NCBI GenBank assembly: GCA_910585065.1
Contig: CAJUCG010000037.1
Location: forward strand, 1 to 18,541
DNA from: an uncultured Lachnospiraceae bacterium
Lineage (GTDB): Bacteria > Bacillota > Clostridia > Lachnospirales > Lachnospiraceae
Reading direction: 5' to 3'
DNA length: 18,541 bases
This document shows positions 11,960 through 18,541 of the stretch, piece after piece. Both the position numbers and the translations under genes were made by a program. How positions within the stretch are numbered: the stretch's first letter is position 1; every line of letters begins with the position of its first letter. The notes beneath the pieces were generated by a model. That model was not told the origin of the DNA, did no database searches, and worked only from the letters and a program-made list of their open reading frames with translations.

Positions 11960-14251
11960 ATGATTAAACCAGGTATGTACATCAGTGAGCGCTACGAAAT
12001 TATTGACAAGGTCGGTTCCGGAGGCATGGCGGATGTCTACAAGGCAAAATGTCACAGATTGAACCGGTATGTAGCGATCAAGATACTGAAGAACGAGTAT
12101 TCCAGCGACAAGAATTTTGTGGCAAAGTTTCGCGCGGAAGCGCAGTCGGCAGCGGGATTATCCCATCCGAATATCGTCAATGTCTACGATGTCGGGGACG
12201 ATGAAGGACTGTACTATATTGTGATGGAATTGGTCGAGGGTATCACGTTAAAGAAATTTATTGAGCGGAAGGGCAGACTTGAAATCAAGGAGGCAATCGG
12301 GATTGCGATCCAGATCGCACAGGGGATGGAGGCGGCGCACGCCAATCATATTATTCACCGCGATATAAAGCCGCAGAATATTATTATCTCGCGCGATGGC
12401 AAAGTAAAGGTGACGGATTTCGGGATCGCGAAGGCGGCGACTTCTAATACGGTTTCGCAGAATGCAGTTGGCTCAGTACATTATCTCTCGCCGGAGCAGG
12501 CAAGGGGAGGATATTCGGACGAGAAAAGTGATATCTATTCTTTGGGTGTCACGCTCTATGAGATGTTGTGCGGTACGGTGCCGTTTGCGGGGGACAATTC
12601 TGTTTCTGTCGCGCTCTCCCATATTAATAATGAAGCGAGACCTATTCGCGAACTGCGTCCGGATGTGCCCCTTAGCATTGAAAGAATAGTTCAGAAATGT
12701 ATGCAAAAAAAGCCTGAGCGAAGATATTTGTCCGCATCGGAACTGATTTCCGATCTGCGCTGTTCCATCACAAATCCGGATGGGGATTTTGTGAAATTGG
12801 CATCGGCGACGGTGTCGGATTCTCCGACCATCAATATGACAGATGAGCAGATGGAATCGATTAAAAGTGCGGCAAAATCCCCAGCAGTATACTATGACTC
12901 CCATCCGGAAACCGCATCGACAGTAAAGCGGGTGGCAAAGGAGGAGGAGGAAGAATTAGATGGAGTTGATCCGAAATTCGAGAAATTTATTATTATCGGA
13001 ACAATTGTCACAGCAGTTGCTCTGGGATTGGCACTGATTTATCTCGTGATCAATCTCTCCGGTGTTCTCGATATTTTCAAGGGGAAAGAAAATGAAGTAA
13101 CACCAACCCCGCAGGGAAGTCCGACCCCAACGATGGAGCCAAGTCCGACCCCGGCGCAGGCGGAAGTAGGCATGAAAAATCTGGTCAATGTTATAGGGTA
13201 TAAGCTTGACGATGCGATTCAGACGCTGCAGATGATCTCCCCTTCGTTTAGTATTATCAGCGACAAGGAAGAGTATTCAAAAGAGGTGCCAAAGGGCTAT
13301 GTGCTTGATCAGTATCCGCCGGAAGATGTGGCGATCGCAGCGGATGGCACAATTGAATTGACGATCAGCGCGGGACCGGAATCGAAGCCGGTTCCAAATG
13401 TTGCATATTACACACTTGATAAAGCAAAAACAGAACTTGAGGGAGCCGGCTTTTTGACAAAGCCGTCCTACGAGGCAAGCAATGAGTACGAGAATGGGAT
13501 GGTGATCCGCACGGAACCTTCCGCGGACGAATATCTTGAGGAGGGCGGGACGGTGACGGTCTTTGTCAGTACCGGACCGGATATCACACTGACGGATATG
13601 CCAAAGCTTTTAGGGCTTACCGAGGAGGAGGCGGTTGCTGCGCTGGCAAAGGCAGGGCTTTCAAAGAACTTAACGACTTATACAAGCAGCAACCGCTATG
13701 CGGAAGGGCAGGTATGTTTCCAGAGCTTTAGCGAGGGCGAGCGGGTGGCTGTCGGCACTAAGGTAGATATCGCGCTTAGCACGGGACCTGAGATCACGCC
13801 AAGTCCAACCCCAACTCCGCAGCCAACTGATGAACCGGATGAACCGGATGAGCCGACCAACGATCCGGATGATGAGCCGGAACCAACCCCAGATCCAGAT
13901 ACGGGGGAAGAGGAAGAGCCAGACGATAATCACGATCCGGAGCCAACGCCGACCACGGAGCCTGAACCGCTCTACAGCTACCAGGCGACCACGGTGATCA
14001 GCGACTGGCCGCTTGGAGAAACGGATACAGCGATGCTCTACATCACGATCTCACAGGACGGAAACGAAGTGGATATTACAAAGGAGGAGTCAAGACTCTT
14101 TAGTGCGACCGATTTCCCATATTACCTAGATATCGCGCTTGATGAGAGCGATGGCTTTACCGAGGGGATGGCAACCGTCAATGTATGGTTTAACGGCGAG
14201 CCGTATGCGGGCAGTTATTCAGTGGAATTAAAGGCTGTCCGGATCAATTAG
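11960..14251 (+). CDS. prkC: PASTA-domain Ser/Thr protein kinase (PrkC/Stk) with extra C-terminal domain
   Basis: This is a membrane-anchored Hanks-type kinase that senses peptidoglycan or lipid II outside the cell and phosphorylates cytoplasmic targets. In 763 residues one sees: a kinase domain (about 12-270) with Gly loop GSGGMADVY (19-27), K41, HRDIKPQN (133-140), DFG (153-155) and SPEQARGG (177-184); a cytoplasmic juxtamembrane linker with an EEEEE cluster; a membrane helix at about 343-367; and a P/T-rich spacer (PTPTMEPSPTP). Three PASTA repeats follow (about 404-472, 474-540, 542-608). Beyond these is a Pro/Asp/Glu/Thr-rich linker (609-670), then an about 93-residue beta-rich domain of no obvious family. 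Three PASTA units are as in B. subtilis PrkC; the linker and final domain are additions, and I recall similar tails in clostridial kinases. GAGG lies before the ATG. All catalytic residues are present. Confidence 0.95.
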   Translation: MIKPGMYISERYEIIDKVGSGGMADVYKAKCHRLNRYVAIKILKNEYSSDKNFVAKFRAEAQSAAGLSHPNIVNVYDVGDDEGLYYIVMELVEGITLKKFIERKGRLEIKEAIGIAIQIAQGMEAAHANHIIHRDIKPQNIIISRDGKVKVTDFGIAKAATSNTVSQNAVGSVHYLSPEQARGGYSDEKSDIYSLGVTLYEMLCGTVPFAGDNSVSVALSHINNEARPIRELRPDVPLSIERIVQKCMQKKPERRYLSASELISDLRCSITNPDGDFVKLASATVSDSPTINMTDEQMESIKSAAKSPAVYYDSHPETASTVKRVAKEEEEELDGVDPKFEKFIIIGTIVTAVALGLALIYLVINLSGVLDIFKGKENEVTPTPQGSPTPTMEPSPTPAQAEVGMKNLVNVIGYKLDDAIQTLQMISPSFSIISDKEEYSKEVPKGYVLDQYPPEDVAIAADGTIELTISAGPESKPVPNVAYYTLDKAKTELEGAGFLTKPSYEASNEYENGMVIRTEPSADEYLEEGGTVTVFVSTGPDITLTDMPKLLGLTEEEAVAALAKAGLSKNLTTYTSSNRYAEGQVCFQSFSEGERVAVGTKVDIALSTGPEITPSPTPTPQPTDEPDEPDEPTNDPDDEPEPTPDPDTGEEEEPDDNHDPEPTPTTEPEPLYSYQATTVISDWPLGETDTAMLYITISQDGNEVDITKEESRLFSATDFPYYLDIALDESDGFTEGMATVNVWFNGEPYAGSYSVELKAVRIN
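13829..13855. repeat. 9-base triplet repeat in the kinase linker
   Basis: Three tandem units (GATGAACCG twice, then GATGAGCCG) encode Asp-Glu-Pro x3 in the extracellular linker of the kinase. The repeat is in frame, so changes in copy number would alter spacer length without breaking the protein. Confidence 0.7.
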
Positions 14252-14259
14252 AGGCGCGT

Positions 14260-15138
14260 ATGCAGGGAAAAATTATCAGGGGCGTTGCGGGATTTTACTA
14301 TGTAAATGTGGAGGGAGCTGGAATATACGAATGCAGGGCGAAGGGGATTTTCCGCAACCGAAAAATAAAACCTTTGCCGGGCGATAATGTGGAGCTTACA
14401 GTACTTGACGATGTGGCGATGACGGGAAATATCGATGAGATTATCGAGCGGAAAAGTGAACTTGTCCGCCCCGCAATCGCCAATGCGGATCAGGCTGTTA
14501 TTGTTTTTGCAGCAGCCTGGCCCGCGCCAAATTTAAATCTTCTCGACCGTTTTTTAGTGCTGATGGAACAACAGGGAATGGAAACCATTGTCTGCTTTAA
14601 CAAAAAAGATCAGATTGATGAGGAAGCGAGACAGTCACTTGCACAGATTTATCAAGGCAGCGGCTGCAAGGTGCTTTTGATCTCCGCAAAGCAGGCGGAT
14701 GGGATTTCTGAATTAGAGGTTTTGTTAAGGGGAAAGACCACAGTGCTTGCAGGACCTTCCGGCGTGGGCAAATCTACGATTTTAAATCTTCTCTACCCGC
14801 AGGCCAATATGCTGACGGGTGACATCAGCAGAAAGATTGGGCGCGGAAGACACACGACCAGACATTCTGAGCTTTTTTATATGGGCGGGGGAACTTATCT
14901 GTTTGACACTCCGGGTTTTAGTTCGCTCTCTCTTGGCGAGATGGAAAAGGAAGAACTAAGAAAATATTATCCGGAGTTTTTTCCCTACACAAAGGAATGT
15001 AAATATTTAAGCTGTCTGCATGATAGGGAGCCGGGGTGCGCCATAAAGGAGGCACTCTCTCACGGCAGGATTGCAAAGGAACGCTATGAAAATTATCTTC
15101 TTTTGCTCGACGAGATAAGAAGCAGAAAAAAATATTGA
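14260..15138 (+). CDS. rsgA: ribosome small-subunit-dependent GTPase A
   Basis: RsgA (YloQ/CpgA in B. subtilis) is a circularly permuted GTPase that checks late 30S assembly and releases after GTP hydrolysis. The 292-residue protein has an N-terminal OB fold (about 1-70) followed by permuted G motifs: G4 N114-KKD, G5 SAK (142-144), G1 GPSGVGKST (165-173), the switch region RHTTRHSE and G3 DTPGF (216-220). The C-terminal zinc motif is C247, C252, H254 and C260. Length and motif order are standard. It starts 8 bases after the kinase gene with only a short AGAGG, so translation is probably coupled to the kinase; its B. subtilis homologue is a substrate of that kinase, matching the shared operon. 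Confidence 0.96.
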   Translation: MQGKIIRGVAGFYYVNVEGAGIYECRAKGIFRNRKIKPLPGDNVELTVLDDVAMTGNIDEIIERKSELVRPAIANADQAVIVFAAAWPAPNLNLLDRFLVLMEQQGMETIVCFNKKDQIDEEARQSLAQIYQGSGCKVLLISAKQADGISELEVLLRGKTTVLAGPSGVGKSTILNLLYPQANMLTGDISRKIGRGRHTTRHSELFYMGGGTYLFDTPGFSSLSLGEMEKEELRKYYPEFFPYTKECKYLSCLHDREPGCAIKEALSHGRIAKERYENYLLLLDEIRSRKKY

Positions 15139-15152
15139 AAGGGAGAATTTTA

Positions 15153-15821
15153 ATGTATCAGTTATCACCATCCATACTTTCCGCAGATTTTGCAATTCTT
15201 GGGGAGCAGTTAAAAAAGGTGGAGGAAGCGGGAGCCGACATGATACATATCGATGTGATGGACGGGCAGTTTGTTCCGCGCATCTCGTATGGTATGCCGG
15301 TGATCGAGTCGATCCGAAAAGTGACTGCCCTGCCCTTTGATGTTCATTTAATGGTTGCGGAGCCATTTCGCTTTATTGAAGATTTTAAGGAGTGCGGCGC
15401 GGATATGCTGACGGTACACGCCGAGGCCTGCACGCATCTGCACTCCGCCATCACAAAGATCCGAAGGCTGGGAATGAGGGCAGGGGTTGCATTAAACCCG
15501 GCTACGCCGGTGGAGTTTTTGCGCCATGTGATAGGCGAGGTGGATATGGTCTTAATTATGACCGTGAATCCAGGTTTTGGAGGACAAAAATTTATTAAAG
15601 AAATGTTAAAGAAACCAAAGCGTGTTATGGAGCTTGCAAAGCAGGAGGGATATCCCTGCCCGGAGATCCAGGTGGATGGCGGCATAACACTTCTTAATAT
15701 CAAGGAGGTTTTGGCGGCGGGCGCGAATAATATTGTTGCTGGAACATCCGTTTTTTCGGGGGATATCGAGGCGAATATTGCAGGCTTTCGGGAGGCTTTT
15801 TCCCTGGCTTCCCTGGCTTAG
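15153..15821 (+). CDS. rpe: ribulose-phosphate 3-epimerase
   Basis: Rpe interconverts ribulose 5-phosphate and xylulose 5-phosphate in the pentose phosphate pathway. The 222-residue TIM barrel opens with YQLSPSILSADF. The metal ligands and catalytic residues are visible: H32 and D34 in IHIDVMDGQF, H65 in DVHLM, and D175 in VDGGI; the phosphate-binding loop includes NPGFGGQKF (139-147). The start at ATG 15153 follows GAAAGGGAG by 7 bases; an in-frame TTG at 15135 lies inside the rsgA stop region and is unlikely. The extreme C-terminus, SLASLA, is encoded by a 9-base tandem duplication (15801-15818) and is probably a harmless extension. It belongs to the conserved rsgA-rpe-thiN trio. Confidence 0.96.
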   Translation: MYQLSPSILSADFAILGEQLKKVEEAGADMIHIDVMDGQFVPRISYGMPVIESIRKVTALPFDVHLMVAEPFRFIEDFKECGADMLTVHAEACTHLHSAITKIRRLGMRAGVALNPATPVEFLRHVIGEVDMVLIMTVNPGFGGQKFIKEMLKKPKRVMELAKQEGYPCPEIQVDGGITLLNIKEVLAAGANNIVAGTSVFSGDIEANIAGFREAFSLASLA

Positions 15822-15884
15822 TTTGCTCTTAGGCTGTTTAGTTTTTGGTCAGGCGGGATAATAAAAATTGAGGAAATTAAAATT

Positions 15885-16619
15885 ATGGCAACGTTGATTG
15901 TGGGGGGCGGGGAGGTTTTCTTTTCGGCGGCATTCCTTTGCACACGTCAGTTTCAGTATGTTATTGCGGTGGACGCGGGTGTGCTGGCAGCGGAGAAAAT
16001 GGGGCTTTCTGTAGATTATCTTGTCGGGGATTTTGATACCTTGGGAGAGGAAAATCTTCGGAAATGGGAAGATATGGAAGGTATTACAATAAGGAAATAT
16101 GCCCCTGAAAAGGACGATACGGATATGGAGATCGCGGTAAAGCTTGCGATAGAACTGGAGGGAAAAAAAGGGAAGCAGGAGGGCGCGCACTCTTTTTTTC
16201 CGGAGCAGGTATTATTGGTTGGCGCGACCGGAACAAGGCTTGACCATACGATCGCCAATATTTTTTTGCTGGAGCAGTTTGAGGAGGCGGGGATCTCCGC
16301 CTGTATAATGGACGCACATAATCGTATTTCCGTCCATTATACCGGGTTTTCTTTTTGGCGGCAGGATCAGTATGGAAAATATCTTTCCTTTGCGGCACTG
16401 ACTTCTAAGGTTACAGGACTGACATTAAAGGGATTTTACTATCCGCTTGATCAGTATACTCTCTTCCAGAACAGCAGCCGTTGTATTAGCAACGAGGCAG
16501 CAGAAGAGAAACTTTTTGTTGAGTTTACCGGCGGAAAACTGCTTATGGTGGAATCGGCGGATACACAAAGAGAGGGGTTGTCCGATCCTGACTTATACAA
16601 AGAGAGGAAAATAAATTAA
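15885..16619 (+). CDS. thiN: thiamine pyrophosphokinase
   Basis: ThiN transfers pyrophosphate from ATP to thiamine, making thiamine diphosphate. In the 244-residue protein the family motifs are D30 in AVDAG, GDFDT (48-52), EKDDTD (75-80) and TRLDHT (117-122), covering the ATP/Mg and thiamine sites of the N-terminal domain. A beta-rich C-terminal domain follows. The length is somewhat greater than the usual roughly 210-220, with a Lys/Gly/Glu-rich loop at about 93-105 and a polar C-terminal tail. The ribosome binding site is modest (TTGAGGAA, 10 or more bases before ATG). It stands 63 bases after rpe, and its place at the end of the rsgA-rpe-thiN trio matches B. subtilis. No TPP riboswitch is seen in front of it. 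Confidence 0.93.
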   Translation: MATLIVGGGEVFFSAAFLCTRQFQYVIAVDAGVLAAEKMGLSVDYLVGDFDTLGEENLRKWEDMEGITIRKYAPEKDDTDMEIAVKLAIELEGKKGKQEGAHSFFPEQVLLVGATGTRLDHTIANIFLLEQFEEAGISACIMDAHNRISVHYTGFSFWRQDQYGKYLSFAALTSKVTGLTLKGFYYPLDQYTLFQNSSRCISNEAAEEKLFVEFTGGKLLMVESADTQREGLSDPDLYKERKIN

Positions 16620-16649
16620 AATTAGTCTGTAAAAATATAGTGAAAGGCG

Positions 16650-16673
16650 AAGATCCCTGAAAAAAGGATTTTT
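16650..16673 (+). terminator. weak hairpin between thiN and ychF
   Basis: AAGATCC (16650-16656) can pair with GGATTTT (16666-16672) with one G-T wobble around a 9-base A-rich loop, and the right arm runs into five T. The stem is AT-rich and short, so at best this is a leaky terminator ending the thiN transcript before ychF. Confidence 0.3.
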
Positions 16674-16691
16674 GAATGGGTAAAGAGAAAA

Positions 16692-17810
16692 ATGAAACTA
16701 GGTATCGTAGGATTGCCGAATGTCGGAAAGAGTACGCTGTTTAATTCTCTGACAAAAGCGGGGGCAGAATCGGCGAACTATCCATTTTGTACCATTGATC
16801 CAAATATTGGAATTGTAGCGGTGCCGGACGAGCGTTTAGAAGTGCTTGGCAGACTCTATGCCTCCGAGCGGGTTATCCCAGCGACCATTGAGTTTGTAGA
16901 TATTGCGGGACTGGTAAAGGGAGCTTCTAAGGGCGAGGGACTTGGAAATCAATTCCTTGCAAATATCCGGGAGGTGGATGCGATCATCCATGTTGTGCGC
17001 TGTTTTGAGGATTCCAATATCATCCATGTCGAGGGCAGTATCGATCCGGTGCGCGATATCGAAACCATCAATTTAGAACTGATTTTTTCGGATTTGGAGG
17101 TGCTTGAACGACGGTTTTCCAAGGTGAAAAAGACCGCGATGGGCGATAAGAATGCTGCGAGGGAGGCAGCACTTGCCGAGCGGCTGATCAAACATATGGA
17201 GGGCGGGGGGCTGGCGCGTTCCTTTGCCTGCTTAGATGAAGATGAGGCAGATTTGCTTTCCTCGTTTAACCTTCTTACCTACAAGCCAGTGATCTACGCG
17301 GCAAATGTAAAGGAGGAGGATCTCGCAGATGAGGGCGCGGGCAATGCTTATGTGCAGAAGGTGCGCGAGTATGCACAGGCGGAATGCGAGAGCGAACAGT
17401 CCCATATCGCCGAAGTTTTTGTGATCTGCGCGCAGATTGAACAGGAGATTGCGGAGCTTGACGAGGATGAAAAGAAAATGTTTCTGGAAGATCTTGGAAT
17501 TACACAATCCGGGTTGGAAAAGCTGATCAAGGCAAGCTATCAGCTTTTGGGGCTGATTAGTTATCTGACGGCAGGACCTAAGGAAACAAAAGCGTGGACA
17601 ATTGAGGAGGGGACGAAGGCTCCTGCCGCTGCGGGCAAAATTCACTCGGATTTCGAGCGAGGTTTTATCCGCGCGGAGATTGTAAACTATGATAATCTGG
17701 TTGCCTGCGGCAGTTTTAACGCCGCGAAGGAGAAGGGACTGGTGCGCTCGGAGGGCAAGGAATATATTATGCAGGACGGGGATGTGGTTTTGTTCCGCTT
17801 TAATGTATAA
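16692..17810 (+). CDS. ychF: redox/ribosome-associated P-loop ATPase YchF
   Basis: YchF (OLA1 in eukaryotes) is an Obg-family P-loop protein that prefers ATP to GTP and associates with ribosomes; it has been linked to stress and translation control. The 372-residue length is normal. Seen motifs are P-loop GLPNVGKST (7-15), switch II DIAGLVKGASKGEG (70-83), and the altered G4 NVKE (205-208) in place of NKxD, which is why the family binds ATP. A coiled-coil-like helical insert (about 125-185) and a C-terminal TGS domain (about 287-370, ending DVVLFRFNV) follow. There is only a modest AAAGAG before the ATG, with a weak hairpin upstream, so expression may be partly independent of thiN. lgt starts 25 bases later. 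Confidence 0.96.
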   Translation: MKLGIVGLPNVGKSTLFNSLTKAGAESANYPFCTIDPNIGIVAVPDERLEVLGRLYASERVIPATIEFVDIAGLVKGASKGEGLGNQFLANIREVDAIIHVVRCFEDSNIIHVEGSIDPVRDIETINLELIFSDLEVLERRFSKVKKTAMGDKNAAREAALAERLIKHMEGGGLARSFACLDEDEADLLSSFNLLTYKPVIYAANVKEEDLADEGAGNAYVQKVREYAQAECESEQSHIAEVFVICAQIEQEIAELDEDEKKMFLEDLGITQSGLEKLIKASYQLLGLISYLTAGPKETKAWTIEEGTKAPAAAGKIHSDFERGFIRAEIVNYDNLVACGSFNAAKEKGLVRSEGKEYIMQDGDVVLFRFNV

Positions 17811-17835
17811 TTGCGGCAAGTAAAACGGAGGTTTT

Positions 17836-18541
17836 ATGGTACAGGGGGGACAGACGGATATCCGTTTTCCAAATCTTGGGGTTGTATTTTCGGGGATCGG
17901 CAGTGGTACCACATTATTTGGAATTGATATTATGTACTACGGGATGATCATTGTCCTTGGGATGCTGCTCGGCGTACTGCTCGCGTGTTTTAGGGCAAAG
18001 CGCGCAGGACTTTCCCCGGATATGATTATCGACTTCGCGCTGTATGCACTCTTGTTTTCTGTTGTTGGCGCAAGAGTCTACTATGTCATGTTTGCTTGGG
18101 ATTCCTTTAAGGATAATCCGCTCTCCATCTTTAATTTGCGCACGGGGGGCATGGCAATCTACGGCGGGATTCTTGCTGGAATGCTTACGGCGGCGGTGTA
18201 CGCGAAAATAAAAAAGGTAAATTTTTATAAGCTCGCGGATCTCTGCGTTCCTTCCCTTTTGCTTGGACAAGCGATCGGACGCTTCGGAAATTTTTTTAAC
18301 AGGGAGGCATTCGGCACATATACGGAGGGGCTTTTTGCAATGCAGCTTGACCGGAGGGCGGTCACAAATGATTATAATTGTTCGATGGCGGTGTTGGAAA
18401 AGCGCTATGTGGGGCACACTAGGGCATTAAACCGCATTGTGGAGATTCGCAATAATATCGTCTACGCGGAGGGTGCGGAGTATATTCAGGTGCATCCAAC
18501 TTTTCTGTATGAGATATTTTGGAATCTGGGACTGCTTTTTT
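17836..18541 (+). CDS. lgt: prolipoprotein diacylglyceryl transferase, 5' part
   Basis: Lgt moves diacylglycerol from phosphatidylglycerol to the lipobox Cys of prolipoproteins, the first step of lipoprotein maturation, in the cytoplasmic membrane. The frame opens at ATG 17836 behind ACGGAGG (17825-17831) and stays open to the window edge, giving 235 codons. Membrane segments are evident at about 32-52, 66-86 and 106-123. The family signature is GQAIGRFGNFFNREAFG (144-160), with R149 matching the essential Arg; RTGGMAIYGG (102-111) precedes it, with Tyr at the position of His103 of the E. coli enzyme, as often in Firmicutes. A polar stretch (about 172-217) precedes VHPTFLYE, which resumes the family pattern. 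The 3' end, including the final membrane segments, lies beyond the window. Confidence 0.94.
   Translation, partial: MVQGGQTDIRFPNLGVVFSGIGSGTTLFGIDIMYYGMIIVLGMLLGVLLACFRAKRAGLSPDMIIDFALYALLFSVVGARVYYVMFAWDSFKDNPLSIFNLRTGGMAIYGGILAGMLTAAVYAKIKKVNFYKLADLCVPSLLLGQAIGRFGNFFNREAFGTYTEGLFAMQLDRRAVTNDYNCSMAVLEKRYVGHTRALNRIVEIRNNIVYAEGAEYIQVHPTFLYEIFWNLGLLF

Noticed and set aside
15822..15884. TPP riboswitch before thiN
   Set aside because: The 63-base gap is too short and lacks the conserved thi-box segments such as CUGAGA and ACCUGAUCUGG-like cores.
17232..17912. 226-codon minus-strand open frame
   Set aside because: It is antisense to ychF, where all motifs are in the plus frame; no start signal or family features.
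17914..18417. 167-codon open frame on the minus strand near the right end
   Set aside because: It lies opposite lgt, whose plus-strand frame has clear family motifs and a good ribosome binding site; the reverse frame is a compositional shadow.

Overview
The window is a co-directional (all plus strand) stretch of bacterial chromosome. Gene content, gene order, strong AGGAGG-type ribosome binding sites and moderate base composition point to a low-to-mid-GC Firmicute of class Clostridia, most likely Lachnospiraceae-like. That placement is inferred from gene order and general protein appearance; no 16S rRNA gene or other taxonomic marker is present.

Region 1 (1-2610) is accessory and visibly AT-richer than the rest. 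It opens with the last 78 codons of a nucleotide-sugar dehydratase/epimerase of the CapE/FnlA type, so a capsule or exopolysaccharide cluster probably ends here. A 234-base non-coding stretch follows, then an orphan 118-residue ORF (473-829) with a hairpin plus T-run buried in its 3' end. Next is a two-gene unit: a double helix-turn-helix protein, whose Shine-Dalgarno fits an ATT codon better than its first ATG, overlapped by 8 bases by a YkuE-like metallophosphoesterase. Near-identical 21-base direct repeats (822-842 and 2533-2553) bracket this pair, which makes it look like a discrete inserted cassette upstream of the murF promoter.

Region 2 (about 2573-18541) is a conserved housekeeping block: murF, priA, def, fmt, a YugP-type membrane zinc peptidase, rsmB, rlmN, a PP2C phosphatase, a PASTA Ser/Thr kinase, rsgA, rpe, thiN, ychF and the 5' part of lgt. 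From priA to thiN this is the classic Bacillus subtilis order (priA-def-fmt-rsmB-rlmN-prpC-prkC-cpgA-rpe-thiN) with the membrane peptidase inserted between fmt and rsmB. Genes are packed tightly: yugP/rsmB overlap by 1 base, rsmB/rlmN abut, rlmN/prpC overlap by 4 bases, and most other gaps are 8-40 bases.

Functionally the block joins cell-wall precursor completion (MurF), wall-sensing phosphorylation (PASTA kinase with its PP2C partner), protein N-terminal formyl handling (Fmt, Def), ribosome modification and assembly (RsmB, RlmN, RsgA, YchF), replication restart (PriA), central and cofactor metabolism (Rpe, ThiN) and lipoprotein maturation (Lgt). Candidate promoters are seen before the orphan ORF, before murF and before yugP. 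No tRNA, rRNA, CRISPR array, riboswitch or insertion-sequence transposase was recognised. The least explained material is the 1-2610 segment; the remainder is conventional apart from an enlarged MurF and an extra C-terminal domain on the kinase.
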